A stretch of DNA of 64,000 nt, taken from NCBI GenBank assembly GCA_037367405.1, contig JAZKJV010000295.1, positions 372,001 to 436,000 on the forward strand, written 5' to 3'. The translations under genes and the position numbers were made by a program. The stretch comes from Ottelia alismoides (Eukaryota; Streptophyta; Magnoliopsida; Alismatales; Hydrocharitaceae). Numbering within the stretch: position 1 is the stretch's first letter; every line of letters starts with the position of its first letter. A model generated the notes under the pieces. The model was not told the DNA's origin. It made no database searches and was given only the letters and a program-made list of their open reading frames with translations. Positions 33,832 through 46,058 of this stretch are shown piece after piece.

Positions 33832-34399
33832 AGAAGCCTATGCCAAAAATTCCAGAAAAATATTGAGCTTCCAGAAAAAATCAACATCTTGGTGAAGAAT
33901 CGGTTACACTGGCCGATCTTCATAAGGGAATGAAGACTACACTAGTCCATTCTCACTTATTTACCATTTCTTATAGATTCTCCCCTTTTTTGGTTGTGAA
34001 AATAACAACACCTGACCTTAGAATATCTATCTCCACAAGGACGAGTTACCATAGGAGCAGACTCCTTGATAGTTCAATGGTTTGTTTGAGAAGAGCTGAA
34101 AAATTCACATACATGGATCCGTCATTTCAAGGTGGAAAGAGTATGTAACTGAGAGGATGATTCTAACAAGATTGTGGAGTGAACTGAATGATAGGATTAT
34201 AGAACCTCAGGGTTGTTGTGTCACACTTCCTAAGCCTAATGTGGCTCCGAACAAACCAATAATCCAAAGGTCTTAACTGAGCTCCAAACTTTGATTTTAG
34301 TAAGACAAGTTTAAAAGTCAAAAATATTTCAAGTTCTTTCTTTTTCTTTCCTCTATCTTCTTTTTCTGCACTTATTGTATAAGTGTTTTCTAGGGACTA

Positions 34400-34425
34400 A
34401 CAAAGGAAAGTATGGGGGGGGGGGG
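34400..34425 (+). promoter_or_regulatory. Polypurine tract with a 12-G run before the unit 1 LTR
   Basis: AAAGGAAAGTAT is followed by twelve G residues and then TATGAATCTCC, the LTR start. Unit 2 has eight G and unit 3 has GGGTGGGGG at the same place. Confidence 0.75.
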
Positions 34426-37400
34426 TATGAATCTCCATTTTATCACCTTTATTCTTTCATCTTGGACATAAATCCCGAGCTAAATGCATGCATATATCAT
34501 TAATTTGTGAAAAATAACACTCAATGATTAATAATAAATACTGCATAAAATACCATACAAAATATTGTATTTAATTCCAAAATAAAGAATAAAGGAAAGA
34601 GAATAAAAAATGAAGTGTCAAGGATACAGAGTGACCCTAGATCCCAAGACCCAATAATCATGATGACTTGGTCGACAAGGAATAAAGTAGGGGGAGATAG
34701 GGTGGCCAATTATACAAAAAATACAGTAAAGAAACCATAATTTTATAGCCCAATAATTACAATATGTGACCTATTTTATTTTCTTATTTTTACACCTCAA
34801 ATCATGAAAATATGAATATATAATTTGTACATAAAAATACGAAATTTATTTCATTCAAAAATAATGCACAGTGTGCTTGGGACACACATAATAAAAATCC
34901 ACGAAGAAAACTTTGCAGACGTGTATCTTCTCCATCCAAACTCAAAATACACAAATAAACTTAGAAAAATACAACAAAAATATGTATATATGTATTTAAA
35001 TAAGTTATAAATAATTTACTTGTATAAAATAATAAAATATAAAATACAAACAAAAATCAAATAGGGTAAATACAAGTCTAAATACATATAAGCATACATG
35101 TAAATATTAATATATAGTTAATAACTTGTAAAAAAAAATAAAAATCAGAATAAATACTACATAAAATTACAAGTATTTTTCATGTTTTGACAAAAAATAA
35201 TAAAATCATTTCTTATTTTAAATGCCTTAATAAGGAAATTATTGCTCGAAATTTTCTGGTTGGTCCACGTGGACCAACCAGGACTCTGCGTTTGTTGACC
35301 CCAGATCAACTATATGCCGTTCAGCTCTAACTTTTGTCAGAGCTCGCAATCCCCCTACCTTCTCTATTTCTACTCGCATTCCTCCATACCACTTCTTCCT
35401 CAAGCACTTCACCTTCCTCAGGTACCAAATTCGCCTTGTTGAGCCACTGTCTCGACCCCCTTTTACTCCCATTTTGAACCTCTTCATCTGCTCCACAAAT
35501 CCCCTCTATTTTTATCTCGAATCTAGCATGGATTTGAGTCACCGGACTCCACCTCCTCTGCCTTCTCTGAAGTCCCATCGTCACACTTCCCCCTTGTGCT
35601 ATCAGCTTCAAGAAAGGGTCAGCCACGACCCTCTTGTCCCCCTCAACCTTTTTTGTGTAGGTGCGTGAATGGGAGAGCCACCCATAACACCATCCCAAGG
35701 ATTGAACAGTAGCTCCAGGTGACCTGAGCTCCAGGGCTTCTGTAACAAACCCTGTACACCTTTGAGGATACCTGTTGATGTGCAAAGCTCCCAGGAAAGA
35801 GAGGAGACCTTCAATGAGGGAAGAGGAGGAATGAGGCGAGTGGAATTTGCAGACAAAGCTCGCCAGAGCTTTGTTCTTCAGAAGTTCATCCAGACCACTC
35901 CTCCACCGTCAGATCAGGCTGAGGGACCGGATCTAGTCCGATCCCTTGAAATCAAATGAAGTGGTACGCATCGACCACCACTCATCTCGCCATGTGGAGC
36001 GCTTTCCGCCCTCCGATTTAATAATATGGGGTAAAAACTTAGTAACCCTCTATATTTTTGTATTTAATATTTAGTCATGTAAATATTAGATTAGTTCAAA
36101 CTTTTGTAAAAATTGCAATTGGACCCCCGCATGGACCTAGGTCTAGTGCTAGGTCAGCTCATGTGGTCCCCATGTGAGTTGGCCAAATTGCACCAAACCC
36201 CTTCTGGGTTCTTTTATTTCATTTTATTATATAAATTTTATATTTCAGTTCAAAACCTGTGGTGTTTTTTGCATGCACCCCCTATACCTTATTTATATTG
36301 CACAAATGCCCCTAGTAGGCCTTGTAAATTAATTTATGATTTTTATTTTTAATTAAATATCTCTAGTGCTTCAAAAATTGTGGAAAAAACTTAAATATTG
36401 GATGTTGTGCATGTTCATGCTCTATTTTTATTTTATCATTTACTTGTCCTTTTCCAATATTAAAAATCATTTGGGAGCTATTTATCCCTTTCTAACCAAA
36501 AAACCAAAAATATAATTATTTAAAAATTCCAAAAAATTTATATGTTATATGTTACTATATAATATAACTGCAGACCAAAAATCACAAAAAATATAAAAAG
36601 AAAATCTAAAAATTGAAATCCTTACTAACCTAAACAATTAGAAAAATATATAAAATCCAAAAAATAGTTTTCTTCTGTATATTTTTACTTATATAATATA
36701 CTATAAAATTAAGAATAGTTTTGAGTAATTTTGAAATAATTCTCTATTTCTAAAACTCAAAACAAGTCGACCTATTTATTAACTCTCTGTTTTGGAGTAT
36801 TTCAGACTTTAAAAATATGTAAAAATTTGCAAAAATCGCTAAAAATCATAAAATAGAGAAAATCATAAAAACGACACAACATTTTATTTTATAATTTTGA
36901 GTATATATATATCTATATTTATAAGTATAAAACCCTATATAGTGTATATATACATATTATTATTTATATACTTAGTATAATTAATAATATTATTATAAAT
37001 ACCTATAAATATTTTTAAAACCTTTAAAAAATAAAACGGATTGTACTTAATTGTATTTTCCCTATTTTATATATTTTATATATATTTATATCTTATATAT
37101 TATTTATATTATACATAGTATTATATATAGTTATATACTCCTATTATATTAAAAAGAAAAGAAATTAAAAATCAAAAAATATAAAAATAAAGTAAAAATT
37201 ATAAAGTTAAAAACATCAAAAATATATAAATAAAAAATCCATAAATTTAAATATCATTAAAAACCAACAAAAATTTAAAAATTAAAAAGCACAAAAATAT
37301 TCGTTGTTTATTCTTTGTAGACAATAACTATTTTCTTATCTCTGTAGCTCTCAGTGGTTAGACCCCTGCAATTACTTGTTATACACATTTATTTGCAGGG

Positions 37401-37478
37401 TATAATAAATTTCACCCCACATACATTCAAAGATTTATCATTATTATGGGTTGTTTGTTTGTTTGATTTGGTTGTTCA
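34426..37478 (+). repeat. LTR of unit 1
   Basis: This LTR of about 3.05 kb starts TATGAATCTCCATTT (TGATGAAT in unit 3) after a polypurine tract. It has an AT-rich first part, a GC-richer centre (35250-36000), a block around GGACCTAGGTCTAGTGC (36130), a long AT-rich part and an end near TTGGTTGTTCA. The end is set by the switch to copia sequence at 37479. The GC-richer centre has short ORFs on both strands without recognisable content. Confidence 0.7.
35256..35281. promoter_or_regulatory. 26-bp perfect palindrome with CACGTG core
   Basis: The half-site CTGGTTGGTCCAC meets its exact complement with no spacer. Units 2 and 3 carry slightly damaged copies (about 41638 and 59957) that keep CCACGTGG. 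G-box cores recur in all Athila-like LTRs here. A role as an inducible promoter element is inferred. Confidence 0.5.
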
Positions 37479-38310
37479 TGATCCGAGTGCTGAGAGAGCG
37501 GTCGACACATCGATTGCTGAACCCAACTTGTCGGGCATCGCAGACCCTGCAAGTCCAGACATTAGGATGCTCTGAATAGCCTAGTCAATAGATAATGGTT
37601 ATTATTGAGTACAGATTTGAGTGGATTTAATGAAGATTATCTGAAATATGATAATTTGCATATATATATATATCTCTTTGATTAAGGTTATTAATGTTTT
37701 AAATCAAAGTTGTCTTGCCTTTTAAACCTTGAAAGTCCATTCCCTTATTAAACTTTCAAAGCAAGATATATATTTATGGTTGTATCTCTAGCAATATCTG
37801 AGATCTCCTTTCTACCTTTGTTATATCCCAATAATACGAGAAATTGCAACTCAGAAAAGAAGAAGCGGGAATTCAGTTCGCCTTGTAAGTCCAACTTGCA
37901 TTTTCCAATTCAGTCTTTAACACCCTAGCCCACCATCCCTAAGGTGATGTTGACCCGGTGTTAATTGGACAAACCGTAAACATGAATATAACTCATTATG
38001 TGCAATTTAATATCGTCTCAATAGTATGGGGAACCAATATTGCGATCACTACGCATACGACTTTACTCTTTCAAAATGCAAAGAGCCCGATCCATGTGCA
38101 CTTATATGCAAGGGCTATCACTTCGGATAGGCATCTCCAACATACAATCCATGGCGATGGAACCCTTCGCCTTGACAGGAAACCATGGAAGTCATTTATA
38201 TGATCGCACGTATCCCATTCGAATATTAATTAATAATTAGGAATCATATTCATTATGATTAATTCTTAAGGGAATTAAATCTTCATTCATTATAGAGTTT
38301 GTATACATCG
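37479..38310 (-). repeat. Copia leader fragment flanking the LTR, unit 1
   Basis: Its minus strand aligns with 26280-27110: the TGCAGGGTC-like block, TATA microsatellite, CTTTCAAGG block, the AGGGATGGTGGG block and the AAGTGATAG block. It is therefore target DNA next to a retroelement LTR, carried within the tandem unit. Confidence 0.75.
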
Positions 38311-38477
38311 ACCTTACTACGCATACGACCTTACTCTTTCGAAAAGCAAAGAGCCCATACATTCCGTTTCTTGATCATCCCTATTTTGTATACAACCTGC
38401 TATACTTAGGATTACTTGATCTTACGTGTTGGGGGATGCCTAACTTTTCATTTTTTAGTCTTTGTATTATAGGCTTT

Positions 38478-38550
38478 CTTATACTTAGCACGAGTTATGT
38501 CTTCCTTTTTCTCTCTGACCTATGAAGACATAACTCAAGCTAAGTATAAG
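38478..38550 (+). repeat. Long stem-loop in retroelement 3' noncoding region
   Basis: Arms 38478-38504 and 38524-38550 pair at 25 of 27 positions (CTTATACTTAGC outer part, GTTATGTCTTC inner part) around a 19-base pyrimidine-rich loop, followed by GGGG. The counterpart in unit 3 (57054-57126) has a compensatory change in the stem. Confidence 0.9.
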
Positions 38551-38664
38551 GGGATCATATATACGTTGTATATACTTTAGCCATAACTCGTACATTCCTT
38601 TTTTTGAATAATATGGATAAAATACTGTATGAATCAGAATGTAGTATAAATCAACTATAAAAAA

Positions 38665-38911
38665 TAGGGATTTTTACCCGGCGGACCCTATAAACTTTTT
38701 AAATTACCTCTACGACCTTTTGCATAACATAGTTACCCCATCGACCTTATAAATTACCCCAAGAACCCTCATGATCTTCAAATAGAGTAACCACAAGGTT
38801 CATGGGGTAAGAGTTGGCAAGTTTACGAGGTCGAGGCGGGGAATTATGTTGTTTCAAAGGTCGTAGAGGTAATTGGCAAAGTTTATAGGGTCTGCCGAGT
38901 AAAAATGCCTA
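38665..38911. mobile_element. Foldback MITE, 247 bp, TAGG...CCTA ends
   Basis: The ends are TAGGGATTTTTACCCGGCGG and the imperfect complement ending CTGCCGAGTAAAAATGCCTA. Inverted similarity continues inward (ACCCTATAAACTTT, AATTACCTCTACGACCTTT) over most of each half. Units 1 and 3 lack it and read through as CTATAAAGAATATAC, giving two empty sites. The target duplication falls in an A run and cannot be sized. The superfamily is not assigned. Confidence 0.85.
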
Positions 38912-39948
38912 AAAATATACACAATAAAAGAATATACACCATAAATATATATAGAATTTTAAATAAATCAATTTAAAAATATTTTACAAAATGTTTGAAA
39001 AATGGTTATAAAATGTCTTGAAAAAAAATCTTTTGAACCATTTGGAAAATATTTTCTAAAATATTTTCAAACCTTTATAAAAATCTATTTGTATGTAAAA
39101 CTTTCTTTTATTTGTTTGTTAAAATGATTTGAAAATAAGTTTGCAAATGATTTCAAAAATGATTGCAAATATATACTGAAAAATCTATACATACTATTTG
39201 AAAAATCTTTGGAAAATGATTTTCAAATTTTGTAAATGTTTATAAAAATATGTCAAATTATTTGCAAAAATAAGTTTTTAAAATGTTTGTGAAAAATTTT
39301 CAAAATATCTTGAGAACCATGTACATAATTATAGTCAATAAATCCTTTACAAACCATGTAGATAAAAACCTATAAATAACAACTAACTTAATTTCTTTAA
39401 ATGTTAGTGTAAATTCTTCAACTAATTCTTGTAAATAATACAACTTTCTCATGTAAATATCTGCACAAACTTCTTTCAGAAATTTTTATTCAAATCCCTA
39501 AAAATTTAATAATCCAAAAACCAAAAATATTTGTAAAATAATTTCAAAAATTACATAAAATTTTGCAAAACTTTTCAAAAATTCCATGAAAAGTTCAAAA
39601 TTAGAAAATTGCTTCGCAAAAATATTTTCTTGCATGTATATGGTAGTTGAAATTTTTGGAATGATCAATACATATGAACAAGTCTAAGTAAAGTATGAAG
39701 ATTGGAGATTTGTCTAGCCCTAGATACACTTAATTTTAGAGGAACCCATTGAGGACTGGAATTGGAATACTTCAGATCACCTTGATTTAATTCTCTATGT
39801 TCCATGAGATTATTTTCATGAGTTGAATTAATGTGTCTAAATAGACACCTTCATATCATCCATAAGACTCTTGAGACAATGGCTTGACTAGAAACCTCAC
39901 ACTTAACACTTAACTTAACCCAAATGGATTATTGAAAACTCTTGGATT

Positions 39949-40215
39949 CTAAGTCAGAATAATGCGAGGCCGCTTTGTCAAGGGTGGCTCAGGAACCATT
40001 CTTGGGGATTGTCGAAACCGGTATTCCAACCCACTTCTTCTGGTAACCATGACATCTAACGACTGTACACTAGATTGAGACAATGCTTCGGATGAGGAAG
40101 GGTCTGCTGAGGCAACGTTTTCCAAGACCCCAAAACATGGGTAGACCAAAAACACTATATTTGTTGGAGCATAAACAAGAATGTAGAGCAGTGCAAAGTC
40201 AACAAAAATATCCAA
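39949..40215 (-). CDS. Antisense ORF in unit 2, hypothetical
   Basis: This is the 88-codon counterpart of the minus-strand frame at 33565-33831, with the same MVTRRSGLEYRFRQSPRMVP core and the same end. Differences are mostly single substitutions and the frame is unbroken. Function and expression are unknown, and it may persist simply because the units are duplicates. Confidence 0.3.
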   Translation of the reverse strand: MDIFVDFALLYILVYAPTNIVFLVYPCFGVLENVASADPSSSEALSQSSVQSLDVMVTRRSGLEYRFRQSPRMVPEPPLTKRPRIILT

Positions 40216-40802
40216 AGAAGCCTACAAAATTCCACAAAAATATTGAGCTTCTAGAAAAAATCAACGTCTTGGTGTAGACTCCGTTACACTGGCCGAGCTT
40301 CATAAGGGAATGAAGACTACACTAGTCCATTCCCACTTATTTCCCATTTCTTCTAGCTTCTCCCCCATTTTGGTTGTGAATATAGCAACACCTGACCTTA
40401 GAATATATGTATCCACGAGGACGAGTTACCAGAGGAGCAGACTCCTTGATAGTTCAATGGTTTATCTGAGAAGAGCTAAAAAATTCACATACAAGGATCC
40501 GTCATTTCAAGGTGGCAAGAGTATGTGACTGAGAGAATGATTCTAACAAGACTTTGGACTGAACTGAATCATAGGATTATGGAACCTAAGGGTTGTTGTG
40601 TCACACTTCCTAACCCTAATGCGGTTTCAAACAAACCAAGAATCCAAAGGTTTTAATTGAGCTCCAAACTTTGATTTTATTAAGACAAGTTTAAAAGTAA
40701 ACAATGTTTCAAGTCCTATCTTTTTATTTTCTCTGTCTTCTTTTTTCTGCACTTATTGCATAAGTGTTTGCTAGGGACTAACAAAGGAAAGTATGGGGGG
40801 GG

Positions 40803-43800
40803 TGTTGAATCTCCATTTCATCACCTTTATTCTTTCATTTTGGACATAAATCCTTAGCTAAATGCATGCATATATCATTAATTTATGAAACATAACACTC
40901 AATGATTCATAATAAATACTATATAAAATACTATACAAAATAATGTATTTAATTCCAAAATAAAGAATAGAGGAAAGAAAATAAAAAGAATGATGGGCTA
41001 AGGACACTGAGTGACCCTAGACCCCAAGACCCAGTAATCATGATAACTTGGTCGATAAGGAATAAAGTAGGGGGAGATAGGGTGGCCAATTATACAGAAA
41101 ATACAGTAAAGAAACCATAATTTTATAGCCCAATAATTGCAAATTGTGACCTATTTTATTTTCTTATTTTTACACCTCAAATCATGAAAATTTGAATATA
41201 AAAGCTGTATATAAAAAATGAAATTTATTTCATTAAAAAATAATGCACTGTGTGCTCGAGACACACATAATAAAAAGCCGTGGAAAAAACTTTGCAGATG
41301 TTCATCTTCTCCATACAAACTCAAAATTCACAAAAAAACTCAGAAAACTACAACAGAAATATGTATATATGCATTTAAATAAGTTATAAATAATTTATGT
41401 GTATAAAATAACAAAATATAAACAACAAAATAAAAATCAAATAGGGTAAATACAAGTCTAAATACTTATAAGTATACATGTAAATATTAATATATAATTA
41501 ATTAACTTGTAAAAATAAATAAAAATAAGAATAAATACTGCATAAAATTACAAGTATTTTTCATGTTTTGACAAATAATAATAAAATAATTTCCTATTTT
41601 TAAATGCCTTAATAAGAACATTATTGCTCTAAATTTTCTGGTTGGCCCACGTGGACCAACCGAGACTCTGCATTTGTTGACCCCAGATCACTGTATGCCG
41701 TTCAGCTCTAACTTTTGTTAGAGCTCACAAACCCCCTACCTTCTCTATTTCTACTTGCATTCCTCCACATCCCTTCTTCCTCAAGCACTTCACCTTCCTC
41801 TGGTACCAAATTCGTCTTGTTGAGCCACTGTCTCGACCCCCTTTCGCTACCATTTTGAACCTCTTCATCTTCTCTACAAATCCCCTCTGTTTTTATCTCG
41901 AATCTGGCATGGATTTTAGTCGCCAGACTCCACCTCCTCCACCTTCGCTAAAGTCCCATCGTCACACCTCCCCCTTGTGCTGTCATCCTAAGAAAGGGTC
42001 AGCTACGACCCTCTCGTCCCCCTCAACCTTTTTTGTGTAGGTGCGCGAACGGGAGAGCCACCCATAGCACCAACCCATGGCTTGAACAATAGCTCCAGGT
42101 GACCTGAGCTCCAGGGCTCCTCTAACAAACCCTGTACACCTTTGAGGATACCTGCTGATGTGCAAAACTCCCAGGAAAGAGAGGAGACCTTAAATGAGGG
42201 AAGAGGAGGACTGTGGCGAGTGGAATTTGCAGACAAAGCTCGTCGGAGCTTTGTTTGTCAGAAGTTCATCCAGACCACTCCTCCACTGTCAGATCAGGCT
42301 GAGGGATCGGATCTAGGTAGTCCGATCCCTTAAAATCAAATGAAGTGGTATGCATCAACTGCTGCTCATCTCGCCATGTGGAACGCTCTCCGCCCTCCGA
42401 TTTAATATTATGGGGGTAAAAACCTAGTAACCCCTTGATATTTTTGTATTTAATATTTGGTCATGTAAATATTAATTTCAGTTCAAACTTTTGTGTAAAA
42501 ATTGCAATTGGACCCCCGCATGGACCTAGGTCTAGTGCTAGGCCAGCTCATGTGGTCCCCATGTGAGTTGGCCAAATTGCAAAAAACCCCTTCTTAGTTA
42601 TTTTATTTCATTTTATTATATAAATTTTATATTTAAGTTCAAAACATGTTGTTTTTTTTGCATGCACCCCTATACCTTATTTATATTGCACAAATGCCAC
42701 TATTAGGCCTTGTAAATTAATTTATTATTTTTAATTAAATATCTCTAGTGCTTGAAAAATTGTGGAAAATTGTAAATATTGGATGTTGTGCATGTTCATG
42801 CTCTATTTTTATTTTAGCATTTACTTGTCCTTTTCCATTTATTAAAAATCATTTAGGAGCTATTTATCCCTTGTCTAACTAAAAAACCAAAAATTGAATT
42901 ATTTAAAAATTCCAAAAATTTTATATGTTATATTTTACTATATAATATAACTCCAGACCAAAAATTACAAAAAATATAAAAAGAATATCTAAAAATCGAA
43001 AACCCCTACTAACCCTAAATAATTAGAAAAAAATATATAAAATTCAAAAAATGTTTTCTTCTCTATTTTTTTACTTATAATATACTATATATTAAGAATA
43101 GTTTTGAGTAATTTTGAAATTAATCTCTATTTCTAAAACTAAAAACAAGTCAACCTATTTATTAACTCTCTGTTTTGGAGTATTTTAGACTTTAAAAATA
43201 TGTAAAAATTAGCAAAAATCACTAAAAATCACAAAACAGAGAAAAATATTAAAATGACAAAACATTTTATGTAATAAATTTGAGTATATGCTATATTTAT
43301 AAGTATAAAACCCTATATATTGTATATATACATATTACTATTTATATACTTAATATAAATAATATTATTATAAATACCTATAAATATTTTTAATACCTTT
43401 AAAAATAAAGAGGATTGTACTTAATTGCATTTTCCCTATTTTATATATTATATATATTTATATGTTATATATTATTTATATTATACATAGTATTATATAT
43501 AGTTATATACACCTATTATATAAAAAAATTAAAAATTGAAAAAATATAAAAAGAAAGTAAAATTTATAAAGTTAAAAACATAAAAAATATATAAATAAAA
43601 AACCCATAAAATTAAATATCATTAAAAACCAACAAAACTTTAAAAATTAAAAAGCACAAAAATATTTGTTGTTTATTCTTTACAGACAATAACTATTTTC
43701 TTATCTCCGTAGCTCTAAGTGGTTCGACCCCTGCAATTACTTGTTATATACATTTATTTTCATGTTATAATAAATTTCACCCCACACACTTCAATGATTT

Positions 43801-43842
43801 ATCATTATTGTGGGTTGTTTGTTTGTTTGATTTGGTTGTTTA
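40803..43842 (+). repeat. LTR of unit 2
   Basis: It aligns throughout with 34426-37478. The start reads TGTTGAATCTCC after an eight-G purine tract. The end is GTTGTTTA, where unit 1 has GTTGTTCA. It is followed by antisense copia DNA. Confidence 0.7.
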
Positions 43843-44811
43843 TGATCTGAGTGCCGAGAGAGTGGTCGACACATCGATTGCTAGACCCGACTTGTCGGGC
43901 ACCACAGACCCTGTAAGTCCAGATATTAGGATGCTCTGAATATCCTAGTCAACAGATAATGGTTATGATTGAGTAAAGATTTGAGTGGATTTAATGACGA
44001 TTATATGAAATACTATAATTTGCATATATATATATATATGTATATATCTTTGATTAAGGTTATTAATGTTTTAAATCAAAGTTGTCATGCCTTTTAAACT
44101 CTGAAAGTCCATTCCCTTATTGAACTTTCAAAGCAAGATATATATATTTACAGTTGTATCTCTAGCAAGATCTGAGATCTCCTTTCTACCTTTGTTATGT
44201 CCCAATAATACGAGAAACTGCAACTCAGATAAAAAGAAGTGGGAACTCATTTCGCCTTGTAAGTCCAACTTGTATTTTCCAATTCAGTCTTTAACACCCT
44301 CGCCCACCATCCCTAAGGTGATGTTGACCCGTTGTTAATTGGTCAAACCGTAAACATGAATATAACTCATTATGTGCAATCTAATATCGTCTCAATAGTA
44401 TGGGGAACCAATATTAGGATCACTACGCATACGAACTTACTCTTTCGAAATGCAAAGAGCTCGATCCATGCGCGCTTATATGCAAGAGCTATCACTTCGG
44501 ATAGGCAACTCCAACATACAATCCATGGTGATGGAACCCTTCCCCTTGACAGGAGACCATGGATGTCATTTATATGATCCCCCGTATCCCATTCGAATTT
44601 TATTAATCATTACGAATCATTTTCATTACGATTAATTCTTAAGGGAATTACATCTCCATTCATTATAGAGTTTGTATATAAGGACCTTGCTACGTATACG
44701 ACCTTACTCTTTCGAAAAGCAAATAGCCCGTGTATTTCGTTTCTTGATCGTCCCTATTTTGTATACAACCTGCTATACTTAGGATTACTTGATCTTAAGT
44801 GTAGGGTGATA

Positions 44812-44816
44812 ACGCT
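44812..44816. repeat. Target-site duplication TAGGG, left
   Basis: TAGGG precedes the Athila element and matches 57005-57009. Removing the element and one copy restores the unit 2 to unit 3 junction as seen at 38420-38440. Confidence 0.9.
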
Positions 44817-46058
44817 CGTACACCCGATGTTAATTCGGTCAGATTAATGTCCAAATTATTTATCAATGTTCGTTGCAGTCGGATAACGAGAGGGCTAATC
44901 AAAAATCACTTTTAATTTAATCGAGTTAATTTCGAGTGGCAAATTTTTTACTTGGTAAATCCAAGGTCGAACTCAGGGAGGCATCTGTCTCCTTAGATTG
45001 ATTTTTAGCAAATTTCCAAGGTTTGATTTTTAGAGGAGATATTTTTGATCTTTTTCGGTTTTTTATGCAAGACACATGCAAAATCAGGCCAAATTACAAG
45101 TTAATTCAAATAAGTGATCAAATTAATTCCGAAAATTATGAAACTTGGCCTAGATAGTGAAATGGGATGAAATGAGATAACCCTAATTTTTTTAGAATTT
45201 TTAGATGCACGAATAATAAAATATGCAGACTTTAGTGAAAATGACTAAACTAATTTTAATAATTACCAAACAATGATATTTCTCTGAAATAAAATTAATC
45301 CAAATAGATCTAATTAAGAGCTATCCAAATCAACTTGAATTTCCTAAAACACTTCACGGTTGATTAATTAAAAATCGATTAAGGTTTTTACTAAATAATT
45401 TTTCTAGGACAAACTATACGTGCAAATGGGATGATTTTTGGATATGTTGTAGCATAGACTTAGATCTACCAATGGTGATTTTTCAGAGATTTATTGATAA
45501 GTAGATAATGCACAATCAATTAATCTATTAAAATGGGCAAAATATTGCAATTTTTCACCAAATTAATTTCCATAAATATTCTACAAATAAAAAAAATACA
45601 AATAAATGTTAATATGGTAGAACAAGAGTTATGCTACACAATGCAACTTTTGGAATTAAAAATAGATAACAGAATGATGATAAGATAAATGTGCAAATGC
45701 AGGGGTATGAATGCAATACAGAAAAAGAAATATGAACTGAAATGAGAACAAGGACTTACATGCAATTACTGGAAACTTGAAATTTTTTTAAGAACTTGTA
45801 AAGGGGTGCTAGTGTCCCCTTTGCAAATACCCAATTCTTTATTCTCCGATAGAACTCCTCTGTTTTTGCATGCAAAACAGGGGAGCTTCACGGTGGAGCT
45901 TCACGCGCACGACAGGCGGATGGAGTGGAGCTCGGTGGCGGCAGGCGGATGGCGAGGAGGTGGCGGCGCGCGAGGAGCGAGGGGAAGAGGCGGCGCCTGG
46001 CGGCGGTTGGCGTGGCAGGTGTGGGCTGCACTGGAATCGGTCACGTGTAGGCGGAGAA
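44817..46058 (-). repeat. Athila 3' LTR, last 1.24 kb
   Basis: It holds the LTR end (minus strand ends GCGTTATCA) and the part of the GC-rich centre shared with the right LTR. Similarity to the right LTR stops at 46058 (CGGAGAACC against CGGAGGACC), so the first 1.68 kb of the LTR is absent. Confidence 0.8.

Larger units (their letters stand above)
32445..38385 (+). mobile_element. Tandem unit 1: retroelement 3' end, LTR and copia flank
   Basis: The unit contains AT-rich 3' noncoding sequence (32445-33130), a conserved block with an antisense ORF (33270-34400), a purine tract, an LTR (34426-37478), antisense copia DNA (37479-38310) and a chimeric junction (38311-38385). Its left end lacks the stem-loops present in units 2 and 3. 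Spacing to unit 2 is 6,384 bp, or about 6,137 bp without the MITE in unit 2. A 165-base sample differs from unit 2 at about 14 positions. Confidence 0.85.
38386..44767 (+). mobile_element. Tandem unit 2
   Basis: This has the same order as unit 1, but with the 5' stem-loop part (38395-38560) intact and a 247-bp MITE at 38665-38911. AT-rich 3' region to about 39530, antisense ORF block, LTR 40803-43842, copia flank 43843-44660, chimeric junction 44661-44767. The junction matches the one at 38311-38385. Confidence 0.85.

Noticed and set aside
35327..35960. ORFs on both strands in the GC-richer centre of the unit LTRs, repeated near 41983-42333 and 60264-60659
   Set aside because: They repeat because the LTRs are duplicated. 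Frames differ in length between units and no domain is recognisable.
45429..46058. 630-bp direct repeats (with 54690-55319) taken as complete LTRs of an inner element
   Set aside because: Neither copy has TG and CA ends or adjacent PBS or polypurine tract. Outside them each side continues into matching parts of a longer LTR also seen as a solo LTR.
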